64,000 nucleotides of DNA from Granulicella paludicola (GCF_025685545.1 NZ_JAGSYC010000021.1:248001-312000); one strand, 5' to 3'. Shown: positions 26,180-33,994, numbered from the stretch's first letter. The notes: generated by a model not told the origin, from the sequence alone. Program-made: numbers and translations.

Positions 26180-26677
26180 CTACGAAACCGCTTCTGCGTG
26201 GACCTTGTTCGCGTCCGGCAGGCCTGTCTTGATCGATACCAGCAGGTCTTCCTTGCGCATCACCATGCTCGTGGCATTGAGGCTCGCCAGCTCAAAACCA
26301 TGTCCATGCGTGATCGCATCTGTCGGGCATGCCTCGACGCAATAGCCGCAGAAGATGCAGCGGTTGTAGTCGATGTTGTAGACCTTCGCATACCGCTCAG
26401 CCGACGAGATCCTCACCGTCTCGGTGTTCTCTGCCGCTTCTATATAAATGCAGTTGCTGGGGCATGCCGCTGCGCACAGAAAGCACGCTACGCACTTCTC
26501 CAGGCCGTTCTCATCGCGCTGCAGCTCATGCTTGCCACGAAACCGCTGCTCCAGCCGCGCTCCGCGGAGAGGCCCTTTTCCATCCGGATAGTTCTCGACC
26601 TCGGTAGGCTGAAAGCCCTCCCGCAGCGTGATCCCCATCCCCTTCGCGATAGCCGTGACATTTTTGATGATCGACAT
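26180..26677 (-). CDS. nuoI: NADH-quinone oxidoreductase subunit I
   Basis: The 165-residue protein begins SIIKNVTAIAKGMGITLREG and has VENYPDGKGPLRGA. Two complete 4Fe-4S motifs follow, CVACFLCAAACP and CIFCGYCVEACP, with the spacing of NuoI. It passes electrons through the N6a and N6b clusters in the peripheral arm of complex I. It stands alone here: no other nuo gene is present in the window. ATG 26677 is chosen by similarity of N-termini; an in-frame ATG at 26743 would add 22 residues. Confidence 0.9.
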   Translation of the reverse strand: MSIIKNVTAIAKGMGITLREGFQPTEVENYPDGKGPLRGARLEQRFRGKHELQRDENGLEKCVACFLCAAACPSNCIYIEAAENTETVRISSAERYAKVYNIDYNRCIFCGYCVEACPTDAITHGHGFELASLNATSMVMRKEDLLVSIKTGLPDANKVHAEAVS

Positions 26678-26846
26678 ATGATCACCAGTATACGACGCCC
26701 TCTGAGAAATCTTCACAGCCGACCGAAGCCCAAAGTAACCCATGGTGTGCCCTCTCGACCGGAATGGCACGGTTTGATCGTGACGTGAAGTGGAGAGGCC
26801 TGCGTTTCACTTCCCGGTTACTCCTTTCCGGATGTACCCTTACCCC

Positions 26847-27407
26847 ATGAAACTTACCCTCCTCACCGTCGCCCTGCTTCTCTCCCCGCTGGCACTCCGC
26901 GCGCAGACGGACGCCATGCCGCCCGAGAACAAAGCCCCCATGCAGGACTCGATGCCGATGAAGGCCCCCGTTCCCCCGTCCCACCAGGTCATCATCAACT
27001 TCCAGGGACACACCACCACCCTCACCGTGGAAGACCTGCTGAAGATGCCGCAGGTCACTGTCCACGTCCATAACGAGCACCGCAACGCCGACGAATCCTA
27101 CTCCGGCCCTCTGCTCTCCGACGTGCTCGCCAAGGCTGGCCTGGCCCCCAGCAAGGAAAATCAGCCCCTTATTCTGCACAGCGCCGTGGTCGCCACCGGC
27201 ACCGACAAGTACTACGTCCTCTACTCCGTCGCCGAGGTCGAACCCGGCTTCAGCAAGGGCCAGGTCATCGTCGCACTCATGAAGGGCAACGACCTCCCCG
27301 ACACCGAAGGCGGCGCCATTCAGATCGTCAACACCACCGATGCCAAACCCGCCCGCTGGCTGCATGGCCTCACGCAGCTAAACGTCGTTTCGATGAACCA
27401 GAACTAG
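26847..27407 (+). CDS. Secreted protein with SUOX/molybdopterin-binding-like fold
   Basis: The 186-residue protein has a signal peptide (KLTLLTVALLLSPLALRAQ). A Met/Pro-rich linker follows, then a domain of about 130 residues beginning HQVIINFQGHTTTLTVEDL and continuing YSGPLLSDVLAKAGL, YYVLYSVAEVEPGF and GAIQIVNTTDAKPARWLHGL. This pattern (G-hydrophobic-L-D-V-L-x-x-A-G) matches the small oxidoreductase molybdopterin-binding-like domain, usually without bound cofactor. It is probably a periplasmic protein of unknown role. ATG 26847 gives the best signal peptide. Confidence 0.7.
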   Translation: MKLTLLTVALLLSPLALRAQTDAMPPENKAPMQDSMPMKAPVPPSHQVIINFQGHTTTLTVEDLLKMPQVTVHVHNEHRNADESYSGPLLSDVLAKAGLAPSKENQPLILHSAVVATGTDKYYVLYSVAEVEPGFSKGQVIVALMKGNDLPDTEGGAIQIVNTTDAKPARWLHGLTQLNVVSMNQN

Positions 27408-27531
27408 AGGCGAGTGGTTAGTGGTAAGAGTTTGCTGGACCAGTGCATCGTCGTCAGTACGCTCAAGATTTGGCGCACACCGATGACTTTCTCCTTGCCA
27501 CATATCACTCATCACTTACTACCTCTCTTGC

Positions 27532-27550
27532 TATACCCTACCGGGGTATG
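27532..27550. promoter_or_regulatory. CsoR/RcnR-type operator-like palindrome in the Nramp leader
   Basis: The sequence TATACCCTACCGGGGTATG contains arms ATACCC and GGGTAT separated by five bases, the pattern of CsoR-family (Cu, Ni/Co or persulfide sensor) operators. It lies 330 bp upstream of the metal-transporter operon. No CsoR-family gene is in the window and no clear -35/-10 pair surrounds the site, so the assignment is tentative. Confidence 0.4.
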
Positions 27551-27877
27551 CTAAAAACAAAGAGTCGAGGATTTCCATCCTCGCAGAAAGCGAAACCCAT
27601 GAGCCACCAGCCTGAATTAGAGCCTCCGAGTACCCTTCTGGCTCTCCTGTGCTGCGTCGAGCGCTCTGGATACCGTCTCTGACGATCTCCTCACCGCTCC
27701 TCACAGTACATACCTGTGATTGCGAGCGCGTGAGACTGGCTGCCCTGCAGCCTTCTTCCTCACACCCTCCCCAAACTGATCGCTAAGCGAAGCCAAGCAG
27801 CCGTGCGCTTTACCGCGCCTGCCTGTTGGGCTCGCTCGCGTCCTCTTGCGCCTGTCTTGCGCAAGGAAGGAGGCCCC
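27551..27877 (+). promoter_or_regulatory. Long structured leader upstream of the Nramp operon
   Basis: This gene-free stretch holds three hairpins: CGAGGAT/ATCCTCG (27566-27583, 4-nt loop); GGCTGC/GCAGCC (27738-27752), enclosed by GTGAG/CTCAC (27730-27763) and followed by TTCTTCC; and CTTGCGC/GCGCAAG (27845-27865), which directly abuts the strong GGAAGGAGG ribosome site. It could be a metal-responsive RNA element, but it does not match a riboswitch class I know. Short ORFs inside it look non-coding. Confidence 0.4.
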
Positions 27878-28060
27878 ATGTTCATCTCCGTCTTCGAGAA
27901 CCGTTTCAGCAGCAGCAACACAGCGCAGCTCGTCCGCGTCTGGCGCAAAACCGGCAACCCGCGTGCCCCCCTGACGGCCATATGGCTCACGCCCGCACAG
28001 GCCACCAGCCTAACGGCGACCGACACTGCCACGGAGGGAGGTCTACGTCTATGCGCCTGA
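27878..28060 (+). CDS. 60-residue protein encoded directly before the Nramp-type transporter
   Basis: ATG 27878 is preceded at 5-nt spacing by GGAAGGAGG, one of the best ribosome sites in the window, and the frame overlaps the start of the transporter gene by 10 nt. The protein begins FISVFENRF, contains LVRVWRKTGNPRAPLTAIWL and ends GGLRLCA; it is soluble and basic in the middle. I do not recognise a family. Its tight coupling suggests it is translated and either regulates or enables translation of the transporter. Confidence 0.55.
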   Translation: MFISVFENRFSSSNTAQLVRVWRKTGNPRAPLTAIWLTPAQATSLTATDTATEGGLRLCA

Positions 28061-29376
28061 TCCAGATTGAACTCGAACTCGCTCCCGATACCGAAGTTGT
28101 CGCCACCACGTCAGGAACGACCGTGCGTCGCCCGTGGCTGCGCAGCCTGCTCTCCTTCCTCGTCGTCGTCGGCCCCGGCCTCATTGTCATGGAGGCCGAC
28201 AACGACGCGGGAGCCGTCTCCACCTACATGCAGGCTGGCGGCCAGTACGGCCTGCACCTGCTCTGGCTGCTTGTACTGCTGCTGCCTATCTGCTACTTCA
28301 TTCAGGAGATGGTCGCGCGCCTCGGCATCGCCACCGGCAAAGGCCATGCCGCCATGATCTATGAGCGCTTCGGTCCCTGGTGGGGACGCTTCTCGCTCTT
28401 CGACCTGCTCGCCGTCAACTTCCTCACGCTCATTACAGAGTTTGCGGCGATCTCACTCGCTCTCAGCGCGTTCGGCATCCGCCCTGGCGTCTCAGTGTCC
28501 ATGGCGGCGGTGGCGCTCACGCTGCTCGTCGTTACCGGGAGTTACCGCCGCTGGGAACGCATCGTCATCGCGCTCTGCCTGCTCGATACCCTGTGGTTCG
28601 TCCTCGCCTTTGTCGCGCACCCCGCGTGGTCCAAGGTCGCGCTCAATGCCGTCGTTCCAACCCGCGTCGACGGCGGTATCACCGGAAGCCTTGTCTTCCT
28701 TGTCATCGCCATCGTCGGCACCACCATCGCGCCGTGGCAGCTCTTCTTTCAGCAGAGTTGCGTGGCCGAAAAGCGCCTTCGCTTCGCCGACCTCAAGTGG
28801 GCGCGACTCGATACCCTCCTCGGAGCCATCTTCACCGTCCTCGTCGCAGGAGCCATGATGCTTGTCGGCGATCTCGGGTATCGGCATCACATCGCCTTCT
28901 CCGACCCCGCGCAGCTAGCCCAGGCGCTGGCGCCCGTCGTCGGGCCGTTCGTGCGCAATAGCCTTCTGCTGCTGATGGTCAACGCCGCTGTACTTGGAGC
29001 CACGGCGATCTCGCTCGCCAGCGCCTGGGCCTACGGCGAGGTCCGCGGCTGGGAACACTCCCTCCACAAAAAGCCATGGGAAGCTCCTGGCTTCTATGCC
29101 ACCTACGTACTCTGCGTCGGAGCAGCCGCTGGCATCGTGCTCATCCCGCACGTTCCACTGCAACTCATCATCCTCAGCGTGCAGGCCTTCGCGGGGCTCA
29201 TCCTGCCCTCGGCCATCATCTTCCTGCAGCTACTGCTCAACGACCACGAACTCCTTGGCGACCGCTGGATCAACCGCCCTTGGAACAACGTCATCAACTG
29301 GACGATCATCGGCGTGCTCTTCGCACTCTCGTTCACGCTGGCCGCGCAGGTCGTCCTGCCCAACCTCTTTAACTAG
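28051..29376 (+). CDS. Nramp-superfamily divalent metal transporter, atypical metal site
   Basis: The 441-residue protein has about 11 membrane segments and the LeuT-type Nramp layout. Segment 1 reads GPGLIVMEADNDAGAVSTY, where canonical Nramp has D-P-G-N: Asp52 is kept, but Pro and Asn are Ala. Segment 6 reads IVGTTIAPWQLFFQQS where canonical proteins have M-P-H; here A227-P-W229. The loss of the Asn and the soft Met ligand resembles Nramp-related magnesium transporters, so Mg2+ or another hard cation is a likelier substrate than Mn or Fe. GGAGGGAGG lies before ATG 28051. A terminator follows the next small gene. Confidence 0.8.
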   Translation: MRLIQIELELAPDTEVVATTSGTTVRRPWLRSLLSFLVVVGPGLIVMEADNDAGAVSTYMQAGGQYGLHLLWLLVLLLPICYFIQEMVARLGIATGKGHAAMIYERFGPWWGRFSLFDLLAVNFLTLITEFAAISLALSAFGIRPGVSVSMAAVALTLLVVTGSYRRWERIVIALCLLDTLWFVLAFVAHPAWSKVALNAVVPTRVDGGITGSLVFLVIAIVGTTIAPWQLFFQQSCVAEKRLRFADLKWARLDTLLGAIFTVLVAGAMMLVGDLGYRHHIAFSDPAQLAQALAPVVGPFVRNSLLLLMVNAAVLGATAISLASAWAYGEVRGWEHSLHKKPWEAPGFYATYVLCVGAAAGIVLIPHVPLQLIILSVQAFAGLILPSAIIFLQLLLNDHELLGDRWINRPWNNVINWTIIGVLFALSFTLAAQVVLPNLFN

Positions 29377-29420
29377 AGCATCACTCCGGCATAGAGCCGG
29401 ACATATAGAAAGGAGCCATC

Positions 29421-29645
29421 ATGGCCGCCATCCACATCACTCCGCCACTCGAGAGCTATCGCATCATCCACCCGCTCGACGACGTCGCCGAGACCAAATG
29501 CTCCACCACCGGACTCGGTCCCATCAAGATGACGCCTGCGGTGCGGCTCTCGCTGACCGCTCTGCGCGGCTACCTGGTGCTCATCACCCTCATGCTCGTC
29601 TACCACGTCATAGACCTGGCCGGCTGGCTCCCCCACACCCGCTAA
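29421..29645 (+). CDS. 74-residue single-span membrane protein downstream of the transporter
   Basis: ATG 29421 is preceded by AGAAAGGAG at ideal spacing. The first 45 residues are soluble (ITPPLESYRIIHPLDDVAE), followed by one membrane helix (LRGYLVLITLMLVYHVIDLAG, given as LVLITLMLVYHVIDLAG) and a short tail. It lies 44 bp after the transporter and before the shared terminator, so it is the third member of that operon, possibly an accessory subunit. No family is recognised. Confidence 0.6.
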   Translation: MAAIHITPPLESYRIIHPLDDVAETKCSTTGLGPIKMTPAVRLSLTALRGYLVLITLMLVYHVIDLAGWLPHTR

Positions 29646-29666
29646 GTACAACCAGCTCCATCGGGT

Positions 29667-29703
29667 GCCCCGTTCATGACAGCTTCATCGTCATGAACGG
29701 GGC
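29667..29703 (+). terminator. Terminator of the Nramp operon
   Basis: A perfect 14-bp stem GCCCCGTTCATGAC and its complement with a 9-nt loop is followed by TGCTCTCTT. It lies 21 bp past the small membrane protein gene and faces the convergent protease-like gene, so it may work in both directions. Confidence 0.7.
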
Positions 29704-29725
29704 TGCTCTCTTCGCACCATCAGCC

Positions 29726-31291
29726 CTACCGCAGAACCACCCGCATCATCCCGAACTGCCCCATAAAGTGCGAGAGCCCTTCCACCGGCCCAGCTTTCCT
29801 AATCCCTGATCCCTGTTCCCTAACCCCTGCGGTCAAGACCGGCCCATGCCCCAGCGGCACGTTGACCTCGTCCACCGCATCGCGCAGCTTGCGCGCCAGC
29901 GGAAGCTCGAAGCCTTCGCTCACCCAAACGCTCTTGCCCTTCAGCGTCAGCAGTACGTCGCCCTCTTTGGTCGAGTACACGCGCTCGCTGTCGTCCTTCT
30001 CATCTGCCTTGCGGCGCTTAAGGCCGTCATACTGGCGCGGAAGCTCCTGCTCGAACACATCGAAGAAGCTGTGTGCCGAGTCGTCATTCTTCCACTGCGA
30101 GCTGTACAGCAGCGCAATCGAAGCCGTCGTGCTCTTCTCCGCTGCGGTCGCGCTCTTCCGCTGCGCCGCATAGTACACGCCACCATCCCACGCCGGAGCC
30201 AGCGCCTCAGCCAACGGACGCCCACCAAACAGCTCCGCCGTCATCCGCACATCGAGCTCACCCATCACGCCGACGTCGTACGGATCGTAGCCAGCATCCT
30301 TCAGCATCGGATGCACGTCCGGCAGCCGCATAAGCGCCACCGGCAAATGATGGCGAAACGCCTCCGGCGTCATAATCTCGTAGCTCGAACTCGGCGGATT
30401 CTGCAGTACGCCCGCAAACGCCTTCTCCATGCTGTCCTTCGTCAGGATCACCTGCTCGAACGTCAGCCCGTTCGTATACGGAAACAGCAGCGACTGCTGC
30501 AGCACCAGCGGCGCCCGCGACAGCACCGGCGAATCCGACGAATCGCCAGCACCCTGCGCCAGCTGGTCCGCCATCTGCGGAAAGTCCTTCAACGTCTTGC
30601 CCGGATGCCCGTTCGTCTCCAGAGCATAGTCGGCAAAGCTCACCATCGCCTGCCCTTCAAGCACCGCTTCACGCGCCGTGTCCGTCTCATCCACCGCAAT
30701 GTGTTTCGTGTCCTCGGCAGAGTTCTTCGCCGTGCCTTCAATCTCGTTGTCGTCCCACTTCGTCAGCCCGACCTTCTGGTCCTGCAGCGCGTGCGTCAGC
30801 TCATGCGCCATCACCGGAGCCTGCTCATCGATCGGCACCCAGTTCAGCAGGTTCATCATCTTGGTCTTATTGTCGTAGAAGCCCGCGATCTGCTCCGTCA
30901 GCAGGCTCAGCAGAAACGGCTTCAGCTGAAAGCTCTGGTCCAGCAGCCCGAACTTCTTCAGCACCAGCTCGCTGCGCTCCATGCGCTTGGCGCCCTTGTC
31001 CTCATCGAACTTCTTGCGCAGATCCTTCGCCACGCTGTCGCGCGAGACAAACCGCACCTTCACCGGCGCCAGGATCGGCAGCTGCGTGTCCTTGCTCACA
31101 AAGTGCAGGATCTTATCCTCGCTCGCGAGCAGCTGCTTCTCCTGCTCGGGCGTCAGCAGCTTGTCGCCACTGTCTTGCGTAATCGAGGTCTGCCCACTCT
31201 CCAGCACCGGCGGCGTAGTGTCCGCCGATTGAGCCCGCACCCCAACAGCCCCCACCATCAGACATCCCACCACAACCGCACGAACGCTCAC
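29726..31291 (-). CDS. Secreted HExxH-type putative zinc metallopeptidase
   Basis: From GTG 31291 the protein has 521 residues with a short ideal signal peptide (SVRAVVVGCLMVGAVGVRA, then Q); TGGAGGG sits just upstream of this GTG, which is why it is preferred over upstream ATGs at 31306, 31312 and 31330. The mature part contains PVMAHELTHALQDQ, an HExxH metal-binding motif, and a downstream acidic stretch (REAVLEGQAMV, with E-G-x-A-x-x typical of the third ligand). The C-terminal tail (REQGSGIRKAG) is encoded by a short dispersed repeat. Substrate unknown. Confidence 0.7.
   Translation of the reverse strand: MSVRAVVVGCLMVGAVGVRAQSADTTPPVLESGQTSITQDSGDKLLTPEQEKQLLASEDKILHFVSKDTQLPILAPVKVRFVSRDSVAKDLRKKFDEDKGAKRMERSELVLKKFGLLDQSFQLKPFLLSLLTEQIAGFYDNKTKMMNLLNWVPIDEQAPVMAHELTHALQDQKVGLTKWDDNEIEGTAKNSAEDTKHIAVDETDTAREAVLEGQAMVSFADYALETNGHPGKTLKDFPQMADQLAQGAGDSSDSPVLSRAPLVLQQSLLFPYTNGLTFEQVILTKDSMEKAFAGVLQNPPSSSYEIMTPEAFRHHLPVALMRLPDVHPMLKDAGYDPYDVGVMGELDVRMTAELFGGRPLAEALAPAWDGGVYYAAQRKSATAAEKSTTASIALLYSSQWKNDDSAHSFFDVFEQELPRQYDGLKRRKADEKDDSERVYSTKEGDVLLTLKGKSVWVSEGFELPLARKLRDAVDEVNVPLGHGPVLTAGVREQGSGIRKAGPVEGLSHFMGQFGMMRVVLR
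29795..29828. repeat. CCCTGATCCCTGTTCCC-type dispersed repeat, copy 1
   Basis: The C-rich tract starting CTTTCCTAATCCCTGATCC lies within the 3' end of the metallopeptidase gene and codes, on the minus strand, for its terminal residues. A related tract with the same CTTTCCTAA start occurs at 33167-33200. Confidence 0.6.
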
Positions 31292-31473
31292 GCACCCTCC
31301 AGACATAACCATCAGACTCAGTGTACCCATCCGCCGTTACACTCTCTACGCAAATCAGCCCCCTGTGGATGGAGTCACCACTCGGCTACGCCCGCAATCT
31401 CAACCCGCTACAATCGACAGAGGGCTCAGAAGCATCGAACCCTCCGAGGCCGCATCACTGCCTCCACCCACCT

Positions 31474-32433
31474 ATGACCGACCTCACCACCCAGATCGAC
31501 GCCATCCTCCACGGAGCCGCCTTCGCCCCAATAACGGACCGCGCCTTCCTGCGCATCACCGGCCCCGACGCCACCCGCTGGCTCAACGGCATGGTCACCA
31601 ACAACATCAAGGACCTCAAGCCCGGCGAAGGCAACTACAACTTCCTCCTCAACGCCCAGGGCCGCATTCAGGGCGACTGCACCATTTATCGTGAACCCGG
31701 CGACGGCGATCCCACCTACCTGCTAGAAACCTCAACCTATCAGCTCGAAACAATCCACCAACTTCTCGACAAGTTCATCATTATGGACGACGTGGAGCTG
31801 AACCCAGCAATGACCGACAAGTTAGGATTACTGGTGCTCGGAACGGGTGCGCTCGGGACGCTTGATGTAGGACTAATTTGGCCGACGCCCCCGATCAGTA
31901 TTTCGTATGGCTCTGTTGCTGATCCAGCCGTATCAGGCAAAGAAGTGATCCTAAGCGTTGCCCCAAATCTTTACGAGGTATGGGGAGACGCATCGCTCAT
32001 CGCGTGGATGAGCAGTTTGGGAGAACGCCAAGTCTCCCCCGAAGCCCTCGAAGCCTACCGCATCCTCTCTGGCACTCCCAAGTACGGCGTCGACATTCGG
32101 AACACCGACACCAACAAAGATCTCCCGCAGGAGACCGCCCAGACCCACGCGCTCAACTTCAACAAGGGCTGCTACCTCGGGCAGGAAATCGTCGAGCGCA
32201 TCCACTCCCGCGGCAATGTCCACCGCATATTCACCCCGTTCACCCTCTCCGGCGAGCTGCCCACCCTGCCTACGCCGCTCGAAGCCAACGGAAAGTCCGT
32301 AGGCGAGCTTACCTCAGCCGTCCAAATCGGCGACACTATCTACGCACTCGGTTACGCCCGCCGCGAAGCCCTAGACACAAAAGCCACCCTGACCTACGTC
32401 GGTGGCACCGCGACACCCCGAAATCTGAACTGA
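31474..32433 (+). CDS. ygfZ: Folate-binding Fe-S cluster assembly protein YgfZ (GcvT-related)
   Basis: The 319-residue protein has the GcvT-like fold with FLRITGPDATRWLNGMVTNN and the diagnostic YgfZ motif K231-G-C-Y-L-G-Q-E, followed by IVERIHSRGNVHR. YgfZ uses tetrahydrofolate and the motif Cys in maintenance of Fe-S enzymes. ATG 31474 follows the GcvT-fold start; the open frame upstream has no convincing ribosome site. The middle of the gene (about 31790-32030) has distinctly different codon use from its ends. The stop codon TGA belongs to a short repeat that precedes the next gene. Confidence 0.87.
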   Translation: MTDLTTQIDAILHGAAFAPITDRAFLRITGPDATRWLNGMVTNNIKDLKPGEGNYNFLLNAQGRIQGDCTIYREPGDGDPTYLLETSTYQLETIHQLLDKFIIMDDVELNPAMTDKLGLLVLGTGALGTLDVGLIWPTPPISISYGSVADPAVSGKEVILSVAPNLYEVWGDASLIAWMSSLGERQVSPEALEAYRILSGTPKYGVDIRNTDTNKDLPQETAQTHALNFNKGCYLGQEIVERIHSRGNVHRIFTPFTLSGELPTLPTPLEANGKSVGELTSAVQIGDTIYALGYARREALDTKATLTYVGGTATPRNLN

Positions 32434-32446
32434 GAACTGAGAACCC
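32425..32446 (+). repeat. GAACTGAGAAC dispersed repeat, copy before DUF1844 gene
   Basis: Tandem GAACTGAGAACTGAGAACC spans the ygfZ stop and ends 1 nt before the next ATG. The 14-mer GAGAACTGAGAACC recurs exactly at 58322-58335 before argF, again next to CTATGG. Confidence 0.65.
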
Positions 32447-32447
32447 T

Positions 32448-33113
32448 ATGGCCGAAATCAAAGAATTCGTAGTCAACGACCGCCGCAAGTTCACCGCCGA
32501 AGGCGAAGCCCGTCCCGACGCTCCACCCTCCGAGCCCAAGCCCGCACGCCCCGAGGCCAGCCTCGAACCCACCTCCGACGAAAAGTACGGCTCGTCCGCT
32601 CACCTCGTCGACAACAAATCGACGCCCATAAGCCAGCCCGACGCCACTTCGGATGCCGATGAGCCGCCACCTCCGCCGCCGCTCACCGAGGAGCAAATCA
32701 CCGAGGTCAAGCGTGCCTTCGACGCCACCATCGACCGCATCGACACCGCTATCCGCGCCACCAACCCCGGCATGGACCGCCTGCCCGAGATGACCTTCGA
32801 CCGCGTCATCCAGTCACTCTACATGCAGGCCATCATCCAGCTCGGCGGCGCAGCCGAACCCGGGCAGAAGCCGCAGGTCGACGTCCTCGGCGCTCGCCAG
32901 ACCATCGAGATGCTGACCGTCCTCGCCGACAAGTCCCAGGGAAACCTCACCGAAGGCGAGTCCTCCCTGATGGAGAACGCGCTCTTCGAGCTCCGCATGG
33001 GCTTCCTCGAGATCACCCAGGCACTCGCCCGCCAGGCGCAGGCCAAGCAGGGTGGCCCCGGAGCCCCCGGCATGCCTCCCATCCCCGGCGCCGGCCCTAG
33101 CATCGTCCGCTAA
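32448..33113 (+). CDS. DUF1844-domain protein
   Basis: The 221-residue protein has a charged, Pro-rich disordered N-terminal half (about 1-115, with DEPPPPPPLTEEQ). It then has a helical domain of about 90 residues (MTFDRVIQSLYMQAIIQLGG, VDVLGARQTIEMLTVLADKS, NLTEGESSLMENALFELRM), which is the DUF1844 signature found in Acidobacteria and Planctomycetes. The tail is rich in Gly and Pro. Function is unknown. It follows ygfZ by 14 nt and is followed by a terminator-like hairpin. Confidence 0.82.
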   Translation: MAEIKEFVVNDRRKFTAEGEARPDAPPSEPKPARPEASLEPTSDEKYGSSAHLVDNKSTPISQPDATSDADEPPPPPPLTEEQITEVKRAFDATIDRIDTAIRATNPGMDRLPEMTFDRVIQSLYMQAIIQLGGAAEPGQKPQVDVLGARQTIEMLTVLADKSQGNLTEGESSLMENALFELRMGFLEITQALARQAQAKQGGPGAPGMPPIPGAGPSIVR

Positions 33114-33121
33114 ATCAAACA

Positions 33122-33160
33122 AGCCGCAGAGCCCCCGCATCCATCGCGACCTCTGCGGCT
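33122..33160 (+). terminator. Hairpin after DUF1844 gene
   Basis: The arms AGCCGCAGAG and CTCTGCGGCT (10 bp) enclose a 19-nt loop, followed by TCTGTCTTTC. It lies 8 nt after the stop and fits an intrinsic terminator. Confidence 0.6.
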
Positions 33161-33166
33161 TCTGTC

Positions 33167-33200
33167 TTTCCTAAACCCTATTCCCTACTCCCTATTCCCT
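33167..33200. repeat. CCCTATTCCC-type dispersed repeat, copy 2
   Basis: The tract beginning CTTTCCTAAACCCTATTCCC has four CCCTA/T-like units and abuts the TTG start of the MBL hydrolase gene. It is related to the tract at 29795-29828. Confidence 0.6.
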
Positions 33201-33994
33201 TGCTCTCCACCCTCACCTTCCTCGGCACCGGCACCAGCATGGGCGTCCCCACGCTCGGTTGCACCTGTGCGGTCTGCGCGGACGCCTACCGGTCCGGCTC
33301 GCCCAATCGCCGCACCCGCCCGTCGATCCTGCTCAGCTACAACGGTCATAACGTCCTCATCGACACCGGCCAGGACTTCCACTCCCAAGCCGTCCGCGAG
33401 CACATCATGTCCGTCGACGCCGTGCTCTACACCCACGGCCACGCCGACCACATCCTCGGCATGGACGACCTCCGCCCCCTCAGCTTCAGGAATCCCGCAG
33501 GCCTGCCCCTCTACGCCGACGACGCCACCGCCACCGTCATCGAGCGCGTCTTCGAGTACACCTTCCGCAAGGTCGATCGCTACGCCACCGCCGCCCGCGT
33601 CACCATGAACCGCCTCTCTACTGCCCCCGGCACCTCGGTCTCACTCTTCGGTGCCAACTTCCTCCGCGTCCCCGTCACGCACGGTCGCACGACCATCGCA
33701 GGTTACCGCTTCGGCTCCGTCGCCTACCTCACCGACACCAGCGACATCCCCGACTCCAGCCTGCCGCTGCTCGAAGGCCTCGACATCCTCATCCTCGACG
33801 CCCTCCGCAAAGAGCCTCACCCAAGCCATCTGCACCTCGAAAAATCTGTAGAGCTGGTGAAAAAGATCGCCCCCAAACGCGCCTACTTCACCCACATATC
33901 CCACGACCTCGACCACAACCTCACCAACGCCGAGCTCCCCGCCAACATGCGCCTCGCCCACGACGGCCTTAAACTGGACTTCGACATCGCATGA
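33200..33994 (+). CDS. MBL-fold metal-dependent hydrolase (PhnP-like)
   Basis: The 264-residue protein begins LTFLGTGTSMGVPTLGCTC, followed by AVCADAYRSGSPNRRTRPS; this Cys-containing start is typical of PhnP/YycJ-like phosphodiesterases. The metal motif LYTHGHADHILGMDDLRP is complete, and later ligands lie in VPVTHGRT, VAYLTDTSD and FTHISHDLDH. It probably hydrolyses a cyclic or phosphodiester substrate. The start is TTG 33200 inside a C-rich repeat; no ATG is available before the core. It overlaps ribF by 4 nt. Confidence 0.82.
   Translation: MLSTLTFLGTGTSMGVPTLGCTCAVCADAYRSGSPNRRTRPSILLSYNGHNVLIDTGQDFHSQAVREHIMSVDAVLYTHGHADHILGMDDLRPLSFRNPAGLPLYADDATATVIERVFEYTFRKVDRYATAARVTMNRLSTAPGTSVSLFGANFLRVPVTHGRTTIAGYRFGSVAYLTDTSDIPDSSLPLLEGLDILILDALRKEPHPSHLHLEKSVELVKKIAPKRAYFTHISHDLDHNLTNAELPANMRLAHDGLKLDFDIA

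Noticed and set aside
27548-27682. Short frame after the CsoR-like site (possible leader peptide with LLALLCCVERSG)
   Set aside because: No good ribosome site at either ATG (27548 or 27600), and the frame overlaps hairpin structures; evidence is too weak to call it a gene.
29846-31477. Long open frame (543 codons) antisense to the HExxH protein gene
   Set aside because: It is Arg/His/Gln-rich and low in acidic residues, as expected for the complement of a GC-rich gene, and has no recognisable domain; the minus-strand gene has a signal peptide and a metal motif.
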